Below are positions 1 through 5,404 of a stretch of 5,404 nucleotides of DNA, piece by piece. This DNA is from Thauera sp. (lineage in GTDB: Bacteria; Pseudomonadota; Gammaproteobacteria; Burkholderiales; Rhodocyclaceae): positions 650 through 6,053 of the forward strand of contig DMCZ01000194.1 of NCBI GenBank assembly GCA_003446655.1, given 5' to 3'. The notes under the pieces were generated by a model, which saw nothing but the letters and a program-made list of their open reading frames with translations, was not told the origin of the DNA and did not search any database. A program made the position numbers and the translations under genes. The first letter of the stretch is position 1; each line of letters opens with the position of its first letter.

Positions 1-878
1 GCCTCGTGGCGGCGGGTGACCTCGTCCTCGAGCTCGCGCACGCGCTCGCGCAGCTCGAGTTCGATCATCACGCTGCGTGCCAGCACGCGCAGCGCCGCGC
101 GCTGGCTGTCGTCGAGCCGGCGCGGCTGGTGGTCGATGACGCACAGCGTGCCGATGACCTCGCCGGTGGGCATCACCAGCGGCATGCCCGCGTAGAAGCG
201 GACCCCGGGTTCGCCGCGCACCAGCGGGCTGTCGGCGAAGCGCGGATCGCGGGTCGCGTCCTCGACCTCGAGCAGTTCGCCGGCCAGCAGGGCGTGGGCA
301 CAGAAGCTCGCCGAGCGCGAGGTCTCGCTGGCGGCGAGCCCGATGTGGGCCTTGAACCACTGCCGATGCGCGTCCACCTGGCTGATGAGGCCGATCGGGG
401 TGCGGGTGATTCCGGCGGCGATGCGGGCGATGGCGTCGAAGGATTCCTCGGCCGGCGTATCGAGCACCTGCAGCCGCGTCAGCCGGCGCAGGCGCTGCGG
501 TTCATCGGTCGGCAGCGGCGGCATCCAGCTCGCCAGTTGCGCCAGCAGGCCGGAGAGATCGCCGCATTTGTCGAAGAAGGCGTCGGCGCCGGCGTCGCGG
601 CACAGGGCGGCGTAGGGGTCGGCGGGCTGGTTGCTGAGGACCACCACCCGCGGCCCGAGGCCGTGGGTCGCGCGCACTCTGCGCAACAGGCTCAGTCCGC
701 TGCCCGGGCTCAGCGCGAGGTCGAGCAGCACGGCATCGGGGCGGGTGCGGGTGATCAACAGGAAGGCCTCGTCCTCGCCGGCGGCGGTGCCGATCACGGC
801 GAGGGCGGGATGGCGGGCGAGCAGCGCGAGCAGGTTGTCGCGCACCAGGGGAGAGTCTTCGACGATGACGATGCGCAT
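1..878 (-). CDS. Response regulator with REC and GAF domains (3' end outside window)
   Basis: Cytoplasmic signalling protein; 292 residues are visible and the frame is still open at the window edge. Residues 1-118 form a receiver domain: acidic pair E7/D8, phosphoacceptor D53 in AVLLD, S82 in VVVLSN, and K104 in FFDKCG. Residues about 130-275 are a GAF domain of the type often placed before GGDEF or kinase modules, with the hallmarks LQVLDTPAEESFD, SFCAHALL, ATRDPRFADSPLV and GTLCVID. Residues 273-292 (ELELRERVRELEDEV) look like a coiled-coil linker to an output domain beyond the window. That output could be a diguanylate cyclase, a kinase or nothing; it cannot be seen. The ATG at 878 is chosen because the receiver begins directly there (MRIVIVED) and GGAG lies 8 nt upstream (887-890). 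It follows the NarL-type regulator on the same strand after a 217-bp gap that holds a palindromic operator candidate. No HTH is present in the visible part, so this is not obviously a DNA-binding regulator. Confidence 0.93.
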   Translation of the reverse strand, partial: MRIVIVEDSPLVRDNLLALLARHPALAVIGTAAGEDEAFLLITRTRPDAVLLDLALSPGSGLSLLRRVRATHGLGPRVVVLSNQPADPYAALCRDAGADAFFDKCGDLSGLLAQLASWMPPLPTDEPQRLRRLTRLQVLDTPAEESFDAIARIAAGITRTPIGLISQVDAHRQWFKAHIGLAASETSRSASFCAHALLAGELLEVEDATRDPRFADSPLVRGEPGVRFYAGMPLVMPTGEVIGTLCVIDHQPRRLDDSQRAALRVLARSVMIELELRERVRELEDEVTRRHE

Positions 879-1095
879 GGCGGCCGCTCCGGGCGTGAGG
901 TGAACTGGCAACCATGATCGCGGCCGGGGCGTGTGCCGCCCATCGGCAGTGGGCGCATCGCGGCGTGGCGGAAGCGCCTATTCGCGTGTAGGGGATCGCC
1001 CTACAGCGCGGCCGCCTCGGCGGGTGGGGGTGGAGGCCCGAGACCCGGCAACGGTGCCTCGATATCGGCCCGGCGTCGGCGCCTCGGCGCAGGGC
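879..1095 (-). other. Intergenic region between the two response-regulator genes
   Basis: This 217-bp gap separates the NarL-type regulator from the REC-GAF gene. It holds a perfect 19-bp inverted repeat (listed separately) and a 6-bp hairpin with a 7-nt loop (CGCCCA 937-942, TGGGCG 950-955). It also carries the ribosome binding site of the REC-GAF gene at 887-890. Open frames crossing it on either strand look like composition-driven shadows. I found no convincing -35/-10 pair, although AT-richer bases just downstream of the palindrome (around 975-986, reading GCGAATAGG on the minus strand) could be a poor -10. There is no intrinsic terminator with a T-run after the upstream gene, so readthrough is possible. 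Confidence 0.6.
987..1005. promoter_or_regulatory. 19-bp palindrome, candidate LuxR/FixJ-type operator
   Basis: TGTAGGG (987-993), a 5-nt centre GATCG, then CCCTACA (999-1005): a perfect 7-bp inverted repeat. Its edge about 109 bp upstream of the REC-GAF start suits an activator site. The form TGTAGG-N7-CCTACA is close to the known GacA box, TGTAAG-N6-CTTACA, which is bound by a regulator with the same HTH family as the gene ending 90 bp away. Binding by that neighbouring regulator is an inference. Confidence 0.55.
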
Positions 1096-1734
1096 TCATT
1101 CGGCGTCGACCAGGCCGTTGGCGGCGCAGTAGCGCGCGATCTCGGCGGTACCGGCCAGCCCGGTCTTGTCGATGATGCGGCTGCGGTAGGTGCCGACCGT
1201 CTTCACCGACAGGTGCATGGTTTCGGCGATCTCGCTCGCGCTGCGGCCGGCGGCGATCAGTACCATGACGCGGTACTCCTGCGCGGACAACGCCTCGTGC
1301 GGCTTGCGCGCGGGCGCCTCGCCCGACAGCAGGTCGGCGAGGCGGGCGGCGAGGTCGGAGCTGATGTAGCGCTGGCCCTTGAGCACGCGCTCGATGGCGA
1401 GCACCAGCTCGTTGATCGCGTGCTCCTTGGTCAGATAGCCGGCGGCGCCAAGCTGCAGTGCGCGCGCGGCGTAGGCGGCTTCGTCGTGCATGCTGAGCAC
1501 CAGCAGGCGCATGCTTGGCGCGGCGCGGCGCAACTGCACCAGGCCTTCGACGCCGCTCGCGTCGGGCAGCGACAGGTCGAGCACGGCGAGTTCCCACGGG
1601 CCGGCGCGCGCCTGCTCGAGCGCTTCGGCCAGGCTGGCGGCCTCGCCGAGTTCGGCCTCCGGCCAGCGCCGCTCGATGAGCTGGCGCACGCCGAAGCGCA
1701 TGACGGGGTGATCGTCCACGATCAGGATGCGCAT
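1096..1734 (-). CDS. NarL/FixJ-family response regulator (REC + LuxR-type HTH)
   Basis: Cytoplasmic transcription factor of 212 residues, the usual length for this family. The receiver spans residues 1-118, with D7/D8, phosphoacceptor D53 (AVLDLSLPD), S81 (LLVLSMHDE) and K103 (GYLTKEHA) all present. The C-terminal GerE/LuxR-type HTH spans about 147-207, with LSAQEYRVMVLIAAGRS followed by the recognition region HLSVKTVGTYRSRIIDKTG. The ATG at 1734 is well supported: AGGAGG sits 7 nt upstream (1742-1747), inside the last codons of the kinase gene. The two genes overlap by 13 bp (1722-1734), which implies translational coupling and makes the kinase its probable partner. All key residues look intact even though the partner kinase frame is interrupted, so this protein may now be unphosphorylated or served by another kinase or a small phosphodonor. 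Target genes are unknown; the palindrome just downstream is a candidate site. Confidence 0.96.
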   Translation of the reverse strand: MRILIVDDHPVMRFGVRQLIERRWPEAELGEAASLAEALEQARAGPWELAVLDLSLPDASGVEGLVQLRRAAPSMRLLVLSMHDEAAYAARALQLGAAGYLTKEHAINELVLAIERVLKGQRYISSDLAARLADLLSGEAPARKPHEALSAQEYRVMVLIAAGRSASEIAETMHLSVKTVGTYRSRIIDKTGLAGTAEIARYCAANGLVDAE

Positions 1735-3110
1735 GACGTGTCCTCCTCTTCCATGCCGGCCGCCAGTGGCAGGCTGACTTCCACGCGGACGCCGCCATTG
1801 CGGCCGCGGCCGATGTGCAGGCTGCCACCGGCGAGCGCGGCGCGCTCGCGCATGCTCACCAGCCCGAGCGAGGGCGAGGCCGATTGCGCCATGCCGCGTC
1901 CGTCGTCCTCGATCGCGAGCTGGTAGTGGCCGCCGACTGTGCCGCCCTCGATCCACACCCGGCGTGCGCCGGCATGGCGGGCGATGTTGGTCAGTGCCTC
2001 CTGTGCGATGCGGTAGAGCTGGGTGGCGTGCTCGGGGTCGAGGCGGTCGCTGTCGTCCACCTTCACCGCGCAGTCGACACCGGCGTGCGCGCCGAACTGC
2101 CGGCCGGCGAGTGCCAGCGCGGGGCCGAGACCGAGGTCGTCGAGCAGCGGCGGGCGCAGGGTGGCGGCGATGCGGCGCACGGTGGCGATGCCGTCGGCCA
2201 CCAGGGTGTCGATCTGGGCGAGTGCCTCGGCGTTGTGTTCCTGGCCGCCGAGATTGCTGTGCGCCGTCATCTTCAGCGCGGTGAACACCTGCCCCAACTG
2301 GTCGTGCACCTCGCGCGCCAGGCGGCGGCGCTCGGTCTCGATGCTGCGATCGAGGTGGTGCGCGAAGGCCTCGATCTCGGCGCGGGCGCGTTCGAGCGCG
2401 GCGGTGCGGGCGGTCACCGTGTCCTCGAGGTGGGCGTTGGCCGCGAGCAGGGCGGCCTCGGCGCGCCGCCGCCGCGTCTGTTCGCGCTGCAGCAGGACAT
2501 ACGCGGCGACGATCAGCATCACGCCGCTGGCCGTCAGCAGCACGGCCCACATGACCGCGTCGCGCTTGAGCGCGAGCAGGCGCTGGTCACGCTGCACGAT
2601 CTCCTGGCGCAGGGTGGTGTCGGCCTCGTGGAAGCGCGTGCGGATCTGATCCATGACCGCCCTGCCTTCTTCGAGGCGCGCCTGCAGTGGCGAGCCTGCC
2701 GCCGGGTCGGCGCGGTGTGCGTCAACGTTGCGCTGCGCCATCTCCACACGGCGCAGCACCAGCGCCCATAAGGCGTCGAGATCGGTGACGAGCATCGGCG
2801 CGGCGATCGCGCGCAACTCGGCGAAGGCGGGCGCCAGCACATCCAGGCCGGCGCGCAGGGGCTCGAGCTAGTGCTCGTCCGCGGTCAGCACGTAGCCGCG
2901 CTGCGCGGTCTCGATGTCCTTCAAGGCCGACAGTACGTTTGCGGCATGCAGCAGGCCGATGCGTGCGCGCGATCGCATCTGCGTCTCGTGATCGACCGCC
3001 TGCACGCTGCGAAAGCCGGAGTAGGCGAGCAGGACGAACAGCAGCAGGCCGCCCGCGAGCAGCAGGCCGGGCGTCAGGGCGGGGCGGCGGTTGGCGGGCG
3101 GTGCGGTCAT
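1722..3110 (-). pseudogene. CHASE3 sensor histidine kinase, NarX/HisKA_3 class, with in-frame amber codon
   Basis: Inner-membrane sensor kinase of 462 codons, interrupted at codon 81 by TAG. In order: short cytoplasmic tail; TM1 about 16-33; extracytoplasmic CHASE3-like sensor about 37-180, with the signature DIETAQRGYVLTADEH immediately before the stop and LEPLRAGLDVL immediately after it in the same frame; TM2 about 185-207; coiled coil about 209-260; H-box with H269 (RRRLAREVHDQLGQV); N-box N375 (RIAQEALTNIARHAGA); G-box IEDDGRGM at 400-407; and GLVSMRERAALAGGSLHIG. The kinase core therefore appears complete. The ATG at 3110 has no clear Shine-Dalgarno sequence, but it is the only ATG/GTG in frame between the preceding gene's stop (3188) and TM1. 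As written, the sequence gives an 80-residue fragment (3110-2868) plus an open stretch from GTG 2840 to 1722 that keeps TM2 and the catalytic core. A truncated kinase restarted at 2840 or at ATG 2795 is possible, but neither has a clear ribosome site. A recent nonsense mutation or a base-call error is equally possible. Confidence 0.88.
2868..2870 (-). other. Premature amber codon in the kinase CHASE3 domain
   Basis: On the minus strand the bases read GAC GAG CAC TAG CTC GAG CCC. CHASE3 proteins usually have an aromatic residue here (pattern RGYLLTGDExYLEPY). One change from TAC or TAT to TAG explains the interruption; no frameshift is involved, because the domain continues in the same frame on both sides. 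Confidence 0.9.
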
Positions 3111-3187
3111 CGGGTCGGCAGGCTGCGGGCTACGGGACGGTTCAGGGGTCGGGTCTTGCCCTGCATCGGGGGCGTCGTGTCGCTGCC

Positions 3188-3634
3188 TCAATCGGCATGC
3201 AGGCTGTCGAAGCCGGCGTAGGCCGTCACGAAGCGCGCCTTGCCTTCGCGCAGGAAACGCGCGAAGTCCCAGTCGCCCTCCCCGAGGCGGGCGGCGAAGG
3301 CGTCGCGGAAGACGTAGGTCCATGCGCGTGCGACGGTTCCGTCCTCAAGGCTGACCTCGACGATGCGGCGGTGGTATTCCTCGCCCTCGAAACGGTCCAG
3401 GCGCGGCCACGCCGACGGCGGCAGATCGAGGTAGAGCACGCCGCGCACCCGATGGCCGGCGCGGGCGACCATGCCGGGATACTCCGCGCCGATCACCGGG
3501 TGGCGGCGGTAGCCGTCGAGCGTGGCGCCGCAATGCGCGGCGCGGACGCCGGCGACCGCGCTCATGATGTCCTCGTCCATCAGAGAACCGTAGGTGAAGC
3601 AGGCGGCGGGCGGGGCCGCGGCGGAGATGTCCAT
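3188..3634 (-). CDS. Gamma-glutamylcyclotransferase / AIG2-like family protein
   Basis: Small cytoplasmic protein of 148 residues, in the normal range for the AIG2/GGCT fold. The glycine-rich substrate loop CFTYGSLMDEDIM lies at residues 12-24, and the family signature LDRFEGEEYHRRIVEV at 79-94 carries the likely catalytic glutamate E83. Enzymes of this fold cyclise gamma-glutamyl amines, peptides or isopeptides to release 5-oxoproline; the substrate here cannot be told from sequence, and some members have no shown activity. The ATG at 3634 is preferred over the longer frame starting at 3736 because the promoter (-10 at 3666-3671) lies inside that extension and the family homology begins near residue 10. 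The ribosome site is weak (CAGG about 8 nt upstream). The histidine kinase begins 77 bp downstream on the same strand, so co-transcription is plausible, but no functional tie is evident. Confidence 0.88.
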   Translation of the reverse strand: MDISAAAPPAACFTYGSLMDEDIMSAVAGVRAAHCGATLDGYRRHPVIGAEYPGMVARAGHRVRGVLYLDLPPSAWPRLDRFEGEEYHRRIVEVSLEDGTVARAWTYVFRDAFAARLGEGDWDFARFLREGKARFVTAYAGFDSLHAD

Positions 3635-3665
3635 GGTGCGGGCCTGAGGCGAAAGCGTTGCTGCA

Positions 3666-3695
3666 ATTATATTTATTACGATCGAATGTTGTCTG
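3666..3695 (-). promoter_or_regulatory. Sigma-70-type promoter for the AIG2-like gene
   Basis: On the minus strand, -10 TATAAT (3666-3671) is a perfect match. An 18-bp spacer separates it from CAGACA (3690-3695), which matches the -35 consensus at four of six bases. It lies in the most AT-rich stretch of the window. Predicted transcription start is near 3659, leaving a leader of about 25 nt before the ATG at 3634. Confidence 0.6.
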
Positions 3696-3877
3696 ACTAG
3701 CGTTGCGTTGGCCGTCATGCGGGACTCGGATGTCACACGAGAACCGGGGCACGGTTTGGGTCCCGATGGCGTCCCTTAGAGCATTGCGGATGCCGATCAA
3801 TGTCCATCTTGGGAGCAGTGGGGGGTTGTCCTGCTTTTCACTCGCTGCTTTGAGGGTGGCTCGCTCTGCCGGATTAA
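3696..3877. other. Intergenic DNA between the nuclease-like gene and the AIG2-like promoter
   Basis: I find no supported gene in these 182 bp. The plus-strand frame from 3703 to 3987 runs antisense into the well-supported minus-strand gene and resembles no family I know. A minus-strand frame crossing this stretch (3800 to 3345) overlaps the AIG2-like gene in another phase and has no recognisable content. A weak 5-bp hairpin followed by TTTT (AGCAG/CTGCT, about 3815-3838) points along the plus strand, where there is no gene to terminate. No intrinsic terminator is evident for the gene ending at 3878. Confidence 0.45.
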
Positions 3878-4825
3878 TCAGTTCTCCTGGTACGCGCGCT
3901 CAATCAGTGGCCTTGCCTTTTCGAAATCCGCTCCGGTTCGTAGCGTCAGCTCCAGGTCTCCTGTGCCCCAATGGCCGATCTTGCTGACGTCGCGGCTAAA
4001 GCCAGGCTCCAGCGCCACCGTCGCGGGGTCGAGTCGGAGGGTCAAGAACACATGGGGGTCCTGCTTCGAAATCAGCGACATGCAGACGAAGTTCTTCAGA
4101 CGGCGGAAGGCGACGTAGAGCTTGACCGGCTTTTCGATGATGTCGTCGCCTTGGGCGAGGATGAAGCTGCGTGTCTGCTCGAACAAGGCCAGCAGCTCGG
4201 GCGTGGCGCTGGCGAGCTGGTCCGCGTGGGTCTTCATTGCCAGCGTCGAGGCTGCGGGCGTTTTCGGCGCCTTTGGAAACTCGTTGTCATTGACTTCAGT
4301 CGTGGCCGACACGCTAGCCGCGCTCGCGGCATTGACGAGCTCGAACAGCAGCAGGTCATCGCCGAACAGCTTGTAGCGGATCAGCTCGATGTTGCGATTG
4401 ATCTGCGCCACGGCATGTTCGTCGTAGCGCGTGAAATCGGCGGCGATGCACAGTAGGCGGGTTCCGCTCCACTCGATCTTGGCCGCTTCGTCCTTGCCCA
4501 GCCTGTCCATTACCAGGAGACGGAAGTCGGCTTTGTGGTCGAGTAACCAGTCGAGATAGAACAGGCCCTGGTTGATGACGTTCTCGTTGCTGTGGCGCTT
4601 GTACTCGATGATGACCGGACAGCCGTTTTCGTCCAGTCCAAGGGAGTCGATCCTGCCGCGATGCTTGGCCCCGGTGCTGTACTCGCCAGCTAGAAAACGC
4701 ACGCCGAGGAAAGTCTCCATTCGGGCCTCGATAACGTTTTGCAGGGTTTTCTCGATGGAGACGGCTTTGCCTGCAAGCTCGGTCGCAGTCGTGCTGGAGT
4801 AGCGGAAGAGTTTGATGTCGCTCAT
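3878..4825 (-). CDS. PD-(D/E)XK nuclease-like protein with C-terminal DUF5655 domain
   Basis: Protein of 315 residues, probably cytoplasmic, with no membrane segment or signal peptide. The N-terminal half resembles the NucS/DUF91 type of PD-(D/E)XK fold: GRIDSLGLDENGCPVIIEYKR supplies D60 and the E74-x-K76 pair, E34 lies on the preceding helix, and Q86-xxx-Y90 (NQGLFYLDWL) matches the QxxxY helix common in RecB-like nucleases. A low-complexity linker rich in A, S and T covers about 165-205. The C-terminal part (about 210-315) matches DUF5655, with GDDIIEKPVKLYVAFRRLKNF and DVSKIGHWGTGDLEL. Cleavage of nucleic acid is likely from the retained motif, but substrate and role are unknown; database names such as 'transporter' for this family are not supported by the sequence. 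The ATG at 4825 has AGGA 10 nt upstream. The gene starts 33 bp after the ATPase gene, and its GC content is clearly lower than in the left part of the window. Confidence 0.87.
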   Translation of the reverse strand: MSDIKLFRYSSTTATELAGKAVSIEKTLQNVIEARMETFLGVRFLAGEYSTGAKHRGRIDSLGLDENGCPVIIEYKRHSNENVINQGLFYLDWLLDHKADFRLLVMDRLGKDEAAKIEWSGTRLLCIAADFTRYDEHAVAQINRNIELIRYKLFGDDLLLFELVNAASAASVSATTEVNDNEFPKAPKTPAASTLAMKTHADQLASATPELLALFEQTRSFILAQGDDIIEKPVKLYVAFRRLKNFVCMSLISKQDPHVFLTLRLDPATVALEPGFSRDVSKIGHWGTGDLELTLRTGADFEKARPLIERAYQEN

Positions 4826-4858
4826 GGTCCAGAGGTCCTGTTGGGATAGCGGGTGCCG

Positions 4859-5404
4859 TCAGGTGCTGGGGTGCTGCGATGCCCACCACACCGACATCGG
4901 TACCGCAAACATCGCTTCGCCAAAAGCCACGCATTCACGCCCGGTGTACAGCACGATGCCGCGCTGGAAGCGTTCGGCTTCGGTTTCCTGCAGATGGCGC
5001 AGGCCCTTGAAATCCTTCCCCTCCACCGTGGCGGCGGCCTTGACCTCGATGCCGGTGAGCTTGCCGTGGCGGTCCTCGAGCAGGAAGTCGACCTCGATGC
5101 CGGTCTGTGTGCGGTAGTGCCACAGCGACAGGCCGCGGGTGGAGAAGGCGAGGTGCTTCAACAGTTCGGCGCAGACGAAGGTCTCGACCAGGTCGCCGGG
5201 CAGGCCGGGGGCGGCGCCGAGCGTGTCCATGGTGTGACCGGTGAGGTGGGCGAGCAGGCCCGAGTCGGGCAGGAAGACCTTGGGCGCCTTGACCAGGCGC
5301 TTGGCGGGGTTGCGCTCCCAGGCGGGCAGGCGGTGGATCAGGAACAGCGTCTCGAGCAGGGTGAAGTAGCGCTTGAGCGTGGTCTGCGCGATGCCGCTGC
5401 TGCG
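4859..5404 (-). CDS. AAA ATPase with DUF4143 domain, C-terminal half (5' end outside window)
   Basis: The last 181 residues of a protein that normally runs to roughly 380-420. The visible part is the DUF4143 region: it begins with a winged-helix-like stretch (SSGIAQTTLKRYFTLLETLFLIHRLP), continues through KAPKVFLPDSGLLAHL and LVETFVCAELLKHL, and then has GIEVDFLLED...LTGIEVKAA. The last element is the D-(x)n-E-x-K pattern of a PD-(D/E)XK-like fold embedded in DUF4143 (D106, E120, K122 of the visible part). The N-terminal P-loop ATPase (AAA_14), expected from the family, would lie to the right of the window and is not seen. The function of these proteins is not settled; they are common and scattered among bacteria and archaea, consistent with mobility. 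Same strand as, and 33 bp upstream of, the nuclease-like gene, so the two may share a transcript. Confidence 0.9.
   Translation of the reverse strand, partial: RSSGIAQTTLKRYFTLLETLFLIHRLPAWERNPAKRLVKAPKVFLPDSGLLAHLTGHTMDTLGAAPGLPGDLVETFVCAELLKHLAFSTRGLSLWHYRTQTGIEVDFLLEDRHGKLTGIEVKAAATVEGKDFKGLRHLQETEAERFQRGIVLYTGRECVAFGEAMFAVPMSVWWASQHPST

Noticed and set aside
6..917. Long plus-strand open frame (303 codons)
   Set aside because: It is antisense to the REC-GAF gene, has an H/A/G/R-rich composition typical of shadow frames in high-GC DNA, and shows no domain.
937..955. Hairpin CGCCCA/TGGGCG as an intrinsic terminator of the regulator gene
   Set aside because: The stem is only 6 bp, no T-run follows on either strand, and such short GC stems are expected by chance at this composition.
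931..1926. Long plus-strand open frame (331 codons), and a similar one at 1815-2771
   Set aside because: Both lie opposite clear regulator and kinase domains, and neither translation resembles a protein family.
1735..2550. Minus-strand upstream extension of the NarL-type regulator frame to a start at 2550
   Set aside because: The extra 272 residues are an out-of-phase reading of the kinase gene, rich in R, P and A. The receiver starts cleanly at 1734 with AGGAGG in place.
2868..2870. Amber codon as a recoded residue (pyrrolysine or similar)
   Set aside because: There is no sign of pyrrolysine machinery or of a catalytic need here. The site normally holds an aromatic residue in a sensor domain, so mutation or error is simpler.
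3635..3736. Longer N-terminus for the AIG2-like protein
   Set aside because: The extra 34 residues have no family similarity, and the extension contains the TATAAT promoter.
3815..3838. AGCAG...CTGCT followed by TTTT as a terminator
   Set aside because: The stem is 5 bp with a long loop, and it points along the plus strand, where no gene needs terminating.
3703..3987. Plus-strand open frame of 94 codons in the intergenic region
   Set aside because: It runs more than 100 bases antisense into the DUF5655 gene, and I recognise no ribosome site or family.

Overview
The window is high-GC DNA. Hand counts on single 60-base lines give about 73% GC in the kinase gene and about 55-57% in the nuclease-like gene on the right. 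All recognisable genes lie on the minus strand, so transcription runs from high to low coordinates. Gene density, codon bias and protein types suggest a proteobacterium, most likely an environmental betaproteobacterium of the Azoarcus/Thauera kind. That assignment is an impression from protein style and was not tested.

Right part (3878-5404): the C-terminal half of an AAA/DUF4143-type ATPase enters from the right edge. After 33 bp it is followed by a 315-residue protein with an N-terminal PD-(D/E)XK nuclease-like domain and a C-terminal DUF5655-like domain. This second gene is visibly poorer in GC than the left part and may be accessory DNA.

Middle (3188-3877): a 243-bp gap carries a good sigma-70-type promoter with a perfect TATAAT. 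It drives a small gamma-glutamylcyclotransferase/AIG2-like protein of 148 residues.

Left part (1-3110): a two-component signalling block. It starts with a CHASE3-type membrane histidine kinase of the NarX/HisKA_3 class. Its reading frame is interrupted by an in-frame amber codon (2868-2870) inside the sensor domain, where a tyrosine would be expected. The kinase tail overlaps by 13 bp a NarL/FixJ-type response regulator with all key residues intact. A 217-bp gap follows, containing a perfect 19-bp palindrome (TGTAGGG-N5-CCCTACA) that resembles operators of LuxR/FixJ-type regulators such as the GacA box. Next comes a second receiver protein (REC-GAF-coiled coil) that runs off the left edge.

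The simplest reading is a pathway in which the membrane kinase phosphorylates the NarL-type regulator, which acts on the promoter of the REC-GAF gene. The amber codon would break the first step in this copy unless it is suppressed or is a sequence error. I see no RNA genes, insertion sequences or CRISPR arrays.
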